Assembly (NCBI GenBank): GCA_963758555.1
Contig: CAVWVW010000003.1
Location: 620,001 to 684,000 of the forward strand
Source of the DNA: CAIUMH01 sp963758555
GTDB lineage: Bacteria > Actinomycetota > Acidimicrobiia > Acidimicrobiales > RAAP-2
Direction: 5' to 3'
DNA: 64,000 bases
Shown here in pieces: positions 1-9,343 of the stretch. Position numbers and translations under genes: made by a program. Each line of letters starts with the position of its first letter. The first letter of the stretch is position 1. The notes below the pieces were generated by a model. That model made no database searches, was not told where the DNA came from, and saw only the letters and a list, made by a program, of their open reading frames with translations.

Positions 1-1
1 C

Positions 2-1600
2 AAGCGCGCCAAGAAGGTGGCGAAGGTGATGGTGGCCGCAGGGGAGTGGAAGCTGCCCCCCGCCGAGCTCCTCAAGACCTCGAGCGCCCTGCAGGCCGAT
101 CGGCGCATCGTCGAGCAGGCCGGTGAGGACCTCGTCGCGGCCTTGGCCGCCCACGGCGTGGTCACCACCCTCATCGGCTCCACGGTGGGCCCCACGGTCA
201 CGCGCTACGAGCTCGAGCTCGGCCCAGGCGTGAAGGTCGCTCGGGTCACCGGCCTCAACAAGGACATCGCCTACGCCATGGCCTCGCCAGACGTGCGGAT
301 CTTGGCTCCCATCCCAGGACGCCAGGCCATCGGCGTCGAGGTGCCCAACCGACAGCGCCAGCTGGTGACCTTGGGCGACCTGCTGATCTCGTCGGAGGCC
401 ACCGAAGACAGCAACCCGCTCTCGGTGGCGCTGGGTCGCGACATCGCGGGACGCACGGTGATGCAGAGCCTGGCCGAGTTCCCCCACGTCTTGATCTCAG
501 GAGCGACCGGCGCAGGGAAGAGCTCGGCGATCAACTCGTTGATCACCTCGTTGCTCATGAGGACGACGCCGGATCAGGTCAAGCTCATCTTGGTCGACCC
601 CAAGCGCGTGGAGCTGGGCCAGTACAACGACCTGCCCCACCTGCTCACCCCTGTGGTGGTGGATCCCAAGAAGGCTGCGAACGCACTCAGCTGGGCGGTC
701 AAGGAGATGGACCGCCGCTACGACCTCTTGGCCGCCCACCACGTCCGCGACATCACCAGCTATCACGAGGCGCTCCTCGCCGGCACGCTCCGACCGACGG
801 GACCACCCGATGACACCAAGGCCATCGCGGCGATCGCAGCCCGTGCGCGAGCGGCGGCGAGAGATCCCTTCGACGCCGAAGAGGTCGACGAGCCTGAGCT
901 CGCCGAGGTCGCCAGCGACGACGAGCTCGATCCGCTCCCCTTCATCGTGGTCGTCGTCGATGAGCTGAACGACCTGATGATGGTGGCGGCGCGTGACGTC
1001 GAGGAATCCGTGGTCCGCATCGCCCAGATGGCCCGAGCCGTCGGCATCCACCTGGTCCTCGCCACGCAGCGACCCTCTGTCGACGTGATCACCGGCGTCA
1101 TCAAGGCCAACGTGCCGAGCCGGATGGCGTTCTCGGTCTCCTCGCTGGCTGACAGCCGCGTGATCCTCGATCAGCCCGGCGCTGAGCGCCTGGTGGGCAA
1201 GGGCGACATGCTGCTCTTGACCGCCTCGTCGAACGTGGCTCGACGGATCCAGGCACCGTGGGTCTCGGAGGACGAGGTGCGCGGCGTGGTCTCCTTCTGG
1301 CGAGCCCAGGGCGGCCAGAGCGAGCAGGTCGTCGCCATCAGCGACCTGGAGCCCGCCTCGGGCGGTCTGACCGGCGGGGCCAGCGACGACGACGACGAGC
1401 TGCTCAAAGAGGCCCGTCGGATCGTCATCGACTCACAGCTCGGCTCGACCTCGATGCTGCAGCGAAAGCTGCGTGTGGGCTTCGCCCGAGCCGGTCGCTT
1501 GATGGACCTGCTCGAGCAACAAGGTGTGGTGGGTCCCTCCACGGGCTCGAAGGCACGCGAGGTGCTGATCGGCAAAGACGAGAGCGTCGGCGGCTCCTGA
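2..1600 (+). CDS. ftsK: DNA translocase FtsK/SpoIIIE, C-terminal part (left-truncated)
   Basis: C-terminal motor part of the septum-associated DNA pump that clears chromosomes from the division site. The frame is open to the left edge, so the true start and membrane part lie outside the window; the first internal start is GTG at 17. Visible are the alpha/beta core, a Walker A (GATGAGKS, near nt 500), a Walker B (VVVVDELNDL, near nt 950), the conserved ATQRPSVD segment and a C-terminal winged-helix gamma domain (about the last 70 residues) that reads orientation sequences. An acidic Asp/Glu-rich insert of about 40 residues precedes Walker B. The next gene starts 4 bases after the stop. Confidence 0.93.
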   Translation, partial: KRAKKVAKVMVAAGEWKLPPAELLKTSSALQADRRIVEQAGEDLVAALAAHGVVTTLIGSTVGPTVTRYELELGPGVKVARVTGLNKDIAYAMASPDVRILAPIPGRQAIGVEVPNRQRQLVTLGDLLISSEATEDSNPLSVALGRDIAGRTVMQSLAEFPHVLISGATGAGKSSAINSLITSLLMRTTPDQVKLILVDPKRVELGQYNDLPHLLTPVVVDPKKAANALSWAVKEMDRRYDLLAAHHVRDITSYHEALLAGTLRPTGPPDDTKAIAAIAARARAAARDPFDAEEVDEPELAEVASDDELDPLPFIVVVVDELNDLMMVAARDVEESVVRIAQMARAVGIHLVLATQRPSVDVITGVIKANVPSRMAFSVSSLADSRVILDQPGAERLVGKGDMLLLTASSNVARRIQAPWVSEDEVRGVVSFWRAQGGQSEQVVAISDLEPASGGLTGGASDDDDELLKEARRIVIDSQLGSTSMLQRKLRVGFARAGRLMDLLEQQGVVGPSTGSKAREVLIGKDESVGGS

Positions 1601-1603
1601 GCA

Positions 1604-2851
1604 ATGTCAGAGGACGCGGCGCCGCCCAAGCGCGGTGCGAAGCGGCGACGCCGCCGGCACCTCATCACGGTGTCCTTGATCGTGGGGCTCGTCGTCGTGC
1701 TGGCCGCAGGTGCGCTGGTGGCGGTCTTCACCCAGCCGCTCCAGGCCGCCACCCTGGCTCCTGAGCAGCGGGTGCTCGTGACGAGTGGCGCGGCACCGAC
1801 GGTGCGCTGGCCCGCGGAGGGGCAAGGGGCCTATGCCGTGGCCTCGCTCGGCGTCAGAGCTCACTCGCCCCAAGAGACCCCGATCCCCATCGGCAGCCTG
1901 GCCAAGATGATGACGGCTCTCGTGGTGCTTGACGACCACCCCTTGACCACCGGCGAGGACGGGCCCAGCGTGACGATCACCGCTCAGGACGTCGCAGGCT
2001 TCGCCAACGATCTGGCCACCGATCAGTCCAACGTCAAGCTGGTCACCGGTGAGGTCCTCACTGAGCGCCAGCTGCTCGAAGGGCTCCTGATCCACTCGGC
2101 CAACGACTTCGCCGACGTCTTGGCCTCGTTCGACGCGGGCTCGCTCACCGCCTTCACCGCCAAGATGAACGCGGCGGCGCGGCTCCTCAGCATGGTCCAG
2201 ACCACGTACACCGATCCATCGGGCTTCGATCCCGGCACGGTCTCGACCGCGGCAGATCAGCTGGTGGTGGCGACCACCGCGATGGGGATCCCCACCTTCG
2301 CCCAGATGGTCTCGATGCCCTCGGTCTCGCTCCCAGAGGTGGGCACCGTCGGGAGCTACACGCCGCTGGTGGGCACCAACGGGGTGATCGGGGTCAAATC
2401 CGGGCTCACCACCCAAGCAGGTGGCTGCGACGTGATGGCCACCATCCGCACGGTGGGCGTCCATCACGTGTTGGTGCTCAGTGCCGTGCTCGGCCAGACC
2501 TCAGCGTCGGACCGCTTGGCCGCCGCGGGAGCGGCAGCTCTCTCGATCAACCAGGCCGTCGCCGGAGGCATCGTGGCGGTCCACGCCGTCAGCGCCCAGC
2601 GCCCTGCCACCAGCGTGGGATGGTCCTCCGATCGAGTCGGCTTGGTGACCAGGAGCTCGATCATCGTGCCGTCGTGGCCAGGCCTCGCTGTCTCGGTCTC
2701 GTCGCACCTCGCTCGACCGATCACCAGCGCCGTGCCTGCTGGTCAGCGGGTGGGGATCGTCAGCGTCCGCAGTGGTTCCTTCGGGGAGGCCGGTGCGCTC
2801 TCAACCGCCCAAAAGCTCTCTGAGCCGGGGATCTTCGAGCGCCTAGGGTGA
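1604..2851 (+). CDS. D-alanyl-D-alanine carboxypeptidase family protein (penicillin-binding, S11-like)
   Basis: 415 aa. Predicted extracytoplasmic serine peptidase that trims peptidoglycan stem peptides. It has a basic N-terminus, one membrane segment (about residues 20-42), then the three penicillin-binding motifs: SLAK (Ser98, Lys101), SAN (165-167) and KSG (265-267). A C-terminal beta-rich region follows. The start is ATG four bases after the ftsK stop, so the two are probably co-transcribed. All catalytic motifs are present. The choice between DacA-type carboxypeptidase and a related endopeptidase cannot be settled from sequence. Confidence 0.85.
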   Translation: MSEDAAPPKRGAKRRRRRHLITVSLIVGLVVVLAAGALVAVFTQPLQAATLAPEQRVLVTSGAAPTVRWPAEGQGAYAVASLGVRAHSPQETPIPIGSLAKMMTALVVLDDHPLTTGEDGPSVTITAQDVAGFANDLATDQSNVKLVTGEVLTERQLLEGLLIHSANDFADVLASFDAGSLTAFTAKMNAAARLLSMVQTTYTDPSGFDPGTVSTAADQLVVATTAMGIPTFAQMVSMPSVSLPEVGTVGSYTPLVGTNGVIGVKSGLTTQAGGCDVMATIRTVGVHHVLVLSAVLGQTSASDRLAAAGAAALSINQAVAGGIVAVHAVSAQRPATSVGWSSDRVGLVTRSSIIVPSWPGLAVSVSSHLARPITSAVPAGQRVGIVSVRSGSFGEAGALSTAQKLSEPGIFERLG

Positions 2852-2855
2852 GATC

Positions 2856-3737
2856 GTGATCGCGAGTGCACCGGCTTCCTCTGCCAACCTGGGCCCGGGG
2901 TTCGACACCTTGGGCCTCGCCCTCGAGCGCTACATCGAGGTCGAGATCGAGCCGGCGTCACACCTCATCGTCCGGAGCGAAGGGGAGGGTGCGGGGCTCT
3001 CCGACAACGCCAGCCACCTGGCCGCTCGGGTCGCCGTCGACGTCACCGGTCACGACCGCCTGGCCATCACGGTGCGCTCGGAGATCCCCGTGGCTCGGGG
3101 GATGGGCTCGTCGGCCGCGCTGGCGGTGGCCGCCGCTGCCGCCGCCGGCTCCCCCGATCCGCTGGGCGTCGCCGCCCGGATCGATGGCCACCCGGACAAC
3201 GCCGCTGCCTCGGTGGTCGGTGGCTTGACGTCGGCCGCGCTGATCGGAGGCCAGGTGCGCGTCGTTCGCCTCGCGCTCGATGAGCACTTGGAGCTCGTCC
3301 TCCTGGTGCCCGACCGCACGCTGCCCACCAAGAGTGCCCGCCAAGCCCTGCCGCAGACGATCGATCGCTCTGACGCGATCTTCAACCTGGGCCGGATGGG
3401 CATGCTGCTCGCAGGACTCGCCGATCACCGCTTCTTGACCAAGGAAGCCACCGAGGACCGTCTGCACCAGTCGTATCGGGCGCCGATGTTTCCAGAGGCT
3501 CCGGCACTCATGGCCGCGCTGCTCGGAGGCGGAGCCTTGGCGTCGTGCTGGTCAGGTGCCGGCCCGACCCTGCTGGCGATGTGTGCCCCGGGCACGGGGG
3601 AGATGGTGCGCAAGCAGGCGCACGCTGCGATGGCTGAACACGGGGTCGAAGGTCACGTCGAGGCGCTCAAGGCCGATCACCGTGGCCTCGTGGTCGGGGA
3701 AGAGGCCCGAGGCCGAGGGGCCACGACCAAGGCCTGA
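2856..3737 (+). CDS. thrB: Homoserine kinase
   Basis: 293 aa GHMP kinase that phosphorylates L-homoserine with ATP in threonine synthesis. The N-terminus carries the family signature SANLGPGFD. The glycine/serine-rich ATP loop (PVARGMGSSAA) is near residue 80, and a C-terminal GGGALASCWSGAGPT segment matches the third GHMP motif. The start is GTG, four bases after the preceding stop, so it sits in the same run of genes. Threonine synthase and homoserine dehydrogenase are not adjacent. Confidence 0.92.
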   Translation: MIASAPASSANLGPGFDTLGLALERYIEVEIEPASHLIVRSEGEGAGLSDNASHLAARVAVDVTGHDRLAITVRSEIPVARGMGSSAALAVAAAAAAGSPDPLGVAARIDGHPDNAAASVVGGLTSAALIGGQVRVVRLALDEHLELVLLVPDRTLPTKSARQALPQTIDRSDAIFNLGRMGMLLAGLADHRFLTKEATEDRLHQSYRAPMFPEAPALMAALLGGGALASCWSGAGPTLLAMCAPGTGEMVRKQAHAAMAEHGVEGHVEALKADHRGLVVGEEARGRGATTKA

Positions 3738-3777
3738 GCCTTCGGCGAGGAGCAGGGGAGCCCGTACACTCGAGACC

Positions 3778-5172
3778 ATGGCTCCTCGCAAATTCCTCAT
3801 CCGCACCTTCGGGTGCCAGATGAACGAGCACGATTCTGAGCGGCTGGCCGGCTTGATGGTCGCCGACGGCCTCGAGCCCACCGATCAGCTCGACGAGGCC
3901 GACGTCGTCGTGCTCAACACGTGCTGCATCAGGGAGAACGCCGACAACAAGCTCTACGGGAACCTCGGACACCTCGCCTCGCTCAAGCAAGAGCGCCCTG
4001 AGCTCCAGATCGCCGTCACGGGCTGTCTGTCGCAGAAAGACCGTGGCACCATCCAGGAGCGCGCGAGCTACGTCGACGTGGTGGTCGGCACCCACAACAT
4101 GGCCCGCACCCCCGTGCTCCTGCGGCGAGCGCTGACCGAAGGGCCCCAACTCGAGATCCTGGACGCTCCAGATCCGGAAGGGGCCCTCGACATGGTCCCG
4201 GCGCTCAACGCCGTGCGGGAGGTCCCGTGGGCGGCGTGGATGACGATCCAGACCGGGTGCGACAACTCCTGCGCCTACTGCATCGTGCCGTCCGTGCGAG
4301 GCGGTGAGCTCTCTCGCCCCCTCGACGATCTCGTCCGGGAGGCGACGCAGCTGGCGTCGAAGGGCGTGAGGGAGATCACGCTGCTCGGCCAGAACGTGAA
4401 CTCCTATGGCCGAGACCTCACCAAGCGCCGTCCGCTCTTCGCCGAGCTGCTCGGTGCGGTCGGTGCGGTCGACGGCATCGACAGGGTTCGCTTCACGAGT
4501 CCGCACCCGAAGGACCTCCGGGTCGAGACGATCGCGGCCATGGCGGAGACCGAGGCGGTCTGCAACCAGCTGCACCTCCCGCTCCAGTCTGGATCGAACC
4601 GCGTGCTGAGCGCGATGCGGCGGGGCTACACCGCTGAGCGGTACCTCGAGCGCCTTGCCGCCGCACGAGCGGCCATCGATGACCTGGCGGTGACCACCGA
4701 TCTCATCGTGGGCTTTCCCGGCGAGACCGAAGCGGACTTCGACGCCACCCTGGCCGTGGCGGCTGAAGCTCAGTTCGACAGCAGCTACACCTTCATCTTC
4801 TCGCCACGAGAAGGGACGCGTGCGGCCGAGATGGGGAGCGAGTTCATCGACCCCGAGGTCATCGCCGATCGCTTCGATCGGCTCAAGGCCGTGGTCGAGC
4901 GGAGCGCCCTCACCAAGCACGCGGCGCGGGCTGGTCGCGTCGAGGAGGCGCTGGTGGAGGGACCCAGTCGCCGGGATGCCGACGTGACCACCGGTCGGAC
5001 TCGTCAGGGCAAGCTGGTGCACTTCACCGCCGATGACCATGCGGCGCAGGTGCCCGGCGCGCTCGTCGACGTGAGGGTCACGCGCGGTGCTCCCCATCAT
5101 CTCGAAGGCGAGATGCTCTCCTTGCGCTCGGCGTCACGGACGCCCCGACGTCTGGTGCTGCGCGCTGGCTGA
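3778..5172 (+). CDS. miaB: tRNA-2-methylthio-N6-dimethylallyladenosine synthase MiaB
   Basis: 464 aa radical-SAM methylthiotransferase that converts i6A37 to ms2i6A37 in tRNA. Order: N-terminal UPF0004 domain beginning FLIRTFGCQMNEHDSER with its three cluster cysteines (GCQMN, NTCCIRE, TGC), the radical-SAM CxxxCxxC motif (CDNSCAYC, near nt 4258-4281), then a C-terminal TRAM RNA-binding domain. The ATG at 3778 matches the family N-terminus; the longer open frame upstream overlaps thrB and is not supported. miaA follows directly. Confidence 0.94.
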   Translation: MAPRKFLIRTFGCQMNEHDSERLAGLMVADGLEPTDQLDEADVVVLNTCCIRENADNKLYGNLGHLASLKQERPELQIAVTGCLSQKDRGTIQERASYVDVVVGTHNMARTPVLLRRALTEGPQLEILDAPDPEGALDMVPALNAVREVPWAAWMTIQTGCDNSCAYCIVPSVRGGELSRPLDDLVREATQLASKGVREITLLGQNVNSYGRDLTKRRPLFAELLGAVGAVDGIDRVRFTSPHPKDLRVETIAAMAETEAVCNQLHLPLQSGSNRVLSAMRRGYTAERYLERLAAARAAIDDLAVTTDLIVGFPGETEADFDATLAVAAEAQFDSSYTFIFSPREGTRAAEMGSEFIDPEVIADRFDRLKAVVERSALTKHAARAGRVEEALVEGPSRRDADVTTGRTRQGKLVHFTADDHAAQVPGALVDVRVTRGAPHHLEGEMLSLRSASRTPRRLVLRAG

Positions 5173-5188
5173 GCGCCTCTGGCGCGCC

Positions 5189-6109
5189 GTGGCCGTGGTG
5201 GGGGCGACGGCATCGGGCAAGTCGCACCTCGCCTTCGAGGTCGCTCGCCAGCGCGGCGACGTCGAGATCATCTCGGTGGACTCGATGGCGGTCTACCGCG
5301 AGATGGACCTGGCGACGGCCAAGCCGTCTCCGGCCGAGCAGGCAGCGGTGCCACACCACCTGCTCGACGTGCTCGATCCAAGCGAGGAGTGCTCGGTGTC
5401 ACTCTTTCGCCAGATGGCGGAGCGCGCGATTGACTCGATCAACGAGCGGTCGAAGCTCCCGCTGCTCGTCGGAGGCACCGGGCTCTACCACCGGGCGGTC
5501 ATCGATCAGCTGGCGATCCCACCGCAGTTCCCCGAGCTTCGGAACCAGCTCGATGACGAGGTCTCGAGCGATGAGGGCCTCGAGCGGGCCTTCGCCAGGC
5601 TCGTCGCGCTCGACCCCACAGCCGCCAGCCGGATCGAGCCCACCAACGCTCGGCGAGTGGCTCGAGCCCTTGAGGTGACCCAGGGGACCGGTGAGCCCTT
5701 CTCCTCGTTCGGTCCGGGCTTGGAGACCTACCCCGAGGCCTCCGTCCTCCAGATCGGCCTCGAGGCGGATCTCGAGGCGATTGATCGGGCCATCGAGGAC
5801 CGGGTGGCAAGGTGGATGGATGAGGGCCTCTTGGACGAGGTTCGCTCGTTGGCGGGCCGACCCGGGGGGATGAGCCGCACCGCACGCCAGGCGATCGGCT
5901 ATCGAGAGCTGCTCGGGGTCGTCGAAGAGGGACGTGACCTCGACGAGGCCTTGGAGATCACCCGTCAGCGAACTCGAGCCCTGGCACGGCGGCAGCGCTC
6001 GTGGTTTCGGCGGGATCCGAGGGTGCGCTGGGTCGAGCCCAGCGAGCTGCCAGCAGCGCTTGGCGCTGCCCTCGACCGCTTGGCCGAGAGCCCTCAGGTG
6101 CGAGACTGA
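5189..6109 (+). CDS. miaA: tRNA dimethylallyltransferase MiaA
   Basis: 306 aa enzyme that adds the dimethylallyl group to A37 of tRNA, making the substrate of MiaB encoded just upstream. The P-loop GATASGKS lies at the N-terminus, followed by the DSMAVYREMDLATAKPS segment and the GGTGLYHRA motif. GTG at 5189 puts the P-loop a few residues from the start, as is usual; the frame stays open further upstream inside miaB but that extension does not look coding. The miaB stop is 16 bases upstream. Confidence 0.92.
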   Translation: MAVVGATASGKSHLAFEVARQRGDVEIISVDSMAVYREMDLATAKPSPAEQAAVPHHLLDVLDPSEECSVSLFRQMAERAIDSINERSKLPLLVGGTGLYHRAVIDQLAIPPQFPELRNQLDDEVSSDEGLERAFARLVALDPTAASRIEPTNARRVARALEVTQGTGEPFSSFGPGLETYPEASVLQIGLEADLEAIDRAIEDRVARWMDEGLLDEVRSLAGRPGGMSRTARQAIGYRELLGVVEEGRDLDEALEITRQRTRALARRQRSWFRRDPRVRWVEPSELPAALGAALDRLAESPQVRD

Positions 6110-6113
6110 AGCG

Positions 6114-6911
6114 ATGGAGGAGCTGGTGGTCGCCGTGGCGATGAGCAAGCACGAGGGAGCGGGCAACGACTTTCTGATCATGCTCGATCTCGAGGCCCGC
6201 GTGGGGTTGAGCGACGACGAGGTTCGACACCTCGCCGATCGCCACCATGGGGTGGGTGCCGACGGCGTCATCACCGTGACCGAGGGCTCAGGGGGCGCCG
6301 AGGTGACCATGGAGCTTCGCAACCACGATGGCTCACCGGCGGAGATCAGCGGCAACGGGCTCCGCTGCGTGGCTCACGAGGTCGTGCGGGCAGGAGTGGT
6401 GGCCGCCGGCGAGTTCTCGGTGCTGACGGGTGCAGGCCTGCGCCGCGTCAGCTGCACCGAGCCCGACGGCGCCCGTGCGTGGACGACGGCGTCGATGGGC
6501 ACCGTGGAGGTCACCTCGCTCGATCGAGAGGCGTCGTCGGCCACGCTCGACGTCGGCAACCCGCATCTGGTGCTCGTGCGAGAGACGCTGAACGGGATCG
6601 ATCTCGAAGCCGAGGGCAAGGTGCTCCAGGAGAGATTCGAGGACGGCATCAACGTCGAGTGGATCGCGGTGACGCCCCAAGGGCTCGACCTCGCCGTCTA
6701 CGAGCGTGGGGCCGGGATCACCTTGGCCTGCGGCTCGGGCTCGGTGGCGGCGGCGGTCGCGGCGCGAGAGCTCGGCCTCTGCGGTGACGACGTGACCGTC
6801 GCCAATCCCGGGGGACCGCTCGTCGTCCACCTCGACGGCTTCGATGCCACCTTGTCAGGGGAGGTGACCGTCGTCGCTGATCTCCTCGTGCCGCTGGCGA
6901 GGGCCTCGTGA
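6114..6911 (+). CDS. dapF: Diaminopimelate epimerase (Ser replacing the first catalytic Cys)
   Basis: 265 aa. Family enzyme that interconverts LL- and meso-diaminopimelate for lysine and peptidoglycan. The start MEELVVAVAMSKHEGAGNDF matches the family N-terminus. The usual first active-site motif CGNG reads SGNG here: Ser79 stands where the catalytic base Cys is expected. The second catalytic cysteine is kept (ACGSG, Cys206). The start is four bases after the miaA stop, and the end overlaps the hflX GTG start (GTGA). Its neighbours dapC, dapD and dapE complete the succinylase route. Confidence 0.9.
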   Translation: MEELVVAVAMSKHEGAGNDFLIMLDLEARVGLSDDEVRHLADRHHGVGADGVITVTEGSGGAEVTMELRNHDGSPAEISGNGLRCVAHEVVRAGVVAAGEFSVLTGAGLRRVSCTEPDGARAWTTASMGTVEVTSLDREASSATLDVGNPHLVLVRETLNGIDLEAEGKVLQERFEDGINVEWIAVTPQGLDLAVYERGAGITLACGSGSVAAAVAARELGLCGDDVTVANPGGPLVVHLDGFDATLSGEVTVVADLLVPLARAS

Positions 6912-8192
6912 CGGCATCGCTCCCTTCGACCCTGATCGATCGGTCGTTTCGAGAGCGCATCATCTTGGTGGGCGTGGTCTTCCCCGGGGTCGATCCTGAC
7001 GCGCTCGACGCTGAGCTCGACGAGCTCCAAGAGCTCGTGATGACCGCCGGTGCCGACGTGGTGGGCAGGATCATCCAGCGGCGTGACGCTCCCGATCCTG
7101 CCACCTTCCTCGGTTCAGGCAAGGTCCGCGAGCTGCACGATCAGTGCCTGGTGCTCGACGTGGACACCGTCGTGTTCGACCACGATCTCTCGCCGGCCCA
7201 GCAGCGAAACCTCGAGCGCGCCCTTGGACGGACAGCCATCGATCGCACGGCGGTGATCCTCGACATCTTCGCCCAGAACGCTCGCTCGCCTGAGGGGAAG
7301 GCCCAGGTGGAGCTGGCGCTGCTCCGCTACCGGCTGCCTCGGCTCCGTGGACGGGGCCAAGGGCTCTCCCAGCAAGCGGGTGGCATCGGCACACGTGGTC
7401 CCGGCGAGACGCAGCTCGAGGTCGACCGCCGACGTCTGGTGCGCCGCATGCACAAGCTCGAAGCCGAGCTGCGCCAGGTGACCGAGACTCGCTCCACCCA
7501 GCGCGCTCAGCGCTCTCGTGGTCGACGTCGAGAGCTGGCCCTCGTGGGCTACACCAACGCAGGGAAGTCGACGGTGCTCAACCGCCTGACCGATGCGGGG
7601 GTCCCGGCGGCGAACCGCCTCTTCGAGACGCTCGACCCGCGCACCCGACAGCTCGCCTTGCCTGGTGGGGAGGTGGTGCTCCTCACCGACACGGTCGGAT
7701 TCGTCTCCAAGCTGCCCCACGAGCTGGTGGAAGCCTTCCGTTCGACGCTCGACTCGGTGCGCCTGGCGGGGCTCTTGGTCCACGTGGTGAACGCAGCCTC
7801 GCCCGATCCGAGGGGTCAGATCGCGGCGGTGCGCACGACCTTGTCAGAGATCGGCGCCGACGAGGTACCCGACCTCGTGGTGATCAACAAGGCTGACCTC
7901 GCCCCCGAGATGGCCAAGGAGCTCCACGCAAGAGCTCGAGGGCTCTGTCGTGGTCTCCGCAGCCACCGGTGAGGGCATCGACGACCTGCTTCGCACGGTC
8001 GGGGATCGCCTACGGGCCCAAGACCGCGTGGTCGAGCTCCGCATTCCGCACGCCCGCGGTGACGTCGTGGCTGCCGCGCATCGAGAGGGAGAGGTGGTGG
8101 CCACGCAGCACGACGAGGAGGCCACCATCCTCCACGTCGTGCTTGACGACGCGGGGCGGGCCGCGTTCTTGGACTTCGAGGTGGTCAAGTGA
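6908..8192 (+). CDS. hflX: GTPase HflX (one apparent +1 frameshift near 7931)
   Basis: Ribosome-associated GTPase of the HflX family, implicated in ribosome splitting or rescue under stress. Present are the glycine-rich HflX domain (GIGTRGPGETQLE), the G1 loop GYTNAGKST, the G3 segment DTVGF and NKAD of G4. The frame starting at 6908 runs into unrelated residues after about 7930 and stops at 7972. The next frame supplies the expected SAATGEGIDDLL (G5) and C-terminal tail to 8192. Skipping one base near 7931 restores a full-length protein of about 427 aa. The start overlaps dapF; the end overlaps the dapC start. Confidence 0.88.
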
Positions 8193-9304
8193 GCCCTGGC
8201 TTCACCCCGCCGCCCTATCCCTACGATCGCTTGCGGGGCGTCACGGCACTGGCGCAAGACCATCCCGGCGGCATGGTCGACTGCTCCATCGGCACCCCCT
8301 GTGACCCGCCTGCTCCCGAGGTGCTCGAGGCCCTGGCCACCTCGGGGACCGAGCGCGGGTATCCGACGTCGCAAGGCTCTGCGGCCTTCCGGGCTGCAGT
8401 GGCGGGCTGGCTCGGTCGCCGCTTCGGGGTGACGGTCAATGAAGCAGACGTCGCAGGCTGTGTCGGCACCAAGGAGATGGTGGCCTCGACGGCTCACTAC
8501 CTCTCGCTTCGAGACCCCACCAAGACCGTGGTGCTCTTCCCGGCCATCTCGTATCCCACCTACGCCATGGGCGCGACGCTGGCTGGGCTCGAGCCCGTCT
8601 CTGTTCCCTTGCTCGAGGGCCACCTCGATCTTGCGTCGATCCCGAACGACGTGGCGGAGCGAGCGCTGCTCTTGTGGTCGAACTCGCCGTCGAACCCCAC
8701 CGGTGCCCTCGACGACCTCGAGGCCGCGGCGAGCTGGGGTCGCTCGCACGACGTCATCGTCTGCTCCGATGAGTGCTACGCCGACTTCACCTGGGCGGGC
8801 GAGCCTGCGACCATCTTGCGCTCCGGGCTCGACGGGGTCTTGGCCGTGCACTCGCTGTCGAAGCGCAGCAACCTCGCCGGCGTGCGAGCAGGGTTCTACA
8901 CCGGCGACCCTGCGCTGGTGGCGTACCTGCGCGTGGTGCGCCAGCACGCGGGGCTCATGATCCCAGGGCCCGTGCAGGCGGCCGCGGCGGTGGCCTACGG
9001 CGACGACCTCCACGTCGAGCTCCAGCGCAAGCGCTACGTCGAGCGGCTCGAGCTCACCGCCGCCGGACTGGATGCTGCTGGCTATCCGGTGCGCTTCCCT
9101 GAGGGCACCTTCTATCTGTGGATCCCGGTCCCCGAGCGCCTGGCCGACGGCTGGGCGCTGGCCGACGAGCTCGCCCGTCGAGCAGGGCTCCTCGTGAGCC
9201 CCGGTGACCTCTACGGCGACGCAGGTCAGCGCTTCGCCCGCCTGGCGGTCGTCCAGCCCACCGATCGGCTTGCTCTGGCGCTCGATCGCCTGGCCGCCTC
9301 CTGA
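8189..9304 (+). CDS. dapC: Succinyldiaminopimelate transaminase (class I/II aminotransferase)
   Basis: 371 aa PLP-dependent fold-type I aminotransferase. PLP-binding features are visible: NSPSNPTG, SDECYADF and the Schiff-base lysine in SLSKRSNLAG (near nt 8858-8887), followed by a conserved arginine in the C-terminal part. Placement between dapF/hflX and dapD-dapE supports the assignment to N-succinyl-diaminopimelate synthesis. The GTG start overlaps the end of hflX by four bases. Confidence 0.88.
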   Translation: MSPGFTPPPYPYDRLRGVTALAQDHPGGMVDCSIGTPCDPPAPEVLEALATSGTERGYPTSQGSAAFRAAVAGWLGRRFGVTVNEADVAGCVGTKEMVASTAHYLSLRDPTKTVVLFPAISYPTYAMGATLAGLEPVSVPLLEGHLDLASIPNDVAERALLLWSNSPSNPTGALDDLEAAASWGRSHDVIVCSDECYADFTWAGEPATILRSGLDGVLAVHSLSKRSNLAGVRAGFYTGDPALVAYLRVVRQHAGLMIPGPVQAAAAVAYGDDLHVELQRKRYVERLELTAAGLDAAGYPVRFPEGTFYLWIPVPERLADGWALADELARRAGLLVSPGDLYGDAGQRFARLAVVQPTDRLALALDRLAAS

Positions 9305-9343
9305 ACCCCGAGGCCCCCGAAGGGCTCCCACTACCATTGGGCC

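Noticed and set aside
3667..5100. Long antisense open frame (477 codons) across miaB
   Set aside because: High-GC antisense background; low-complexity Arg/Gly/Asp composition and no motifs, while the plus strand encodes a complete MiaB.
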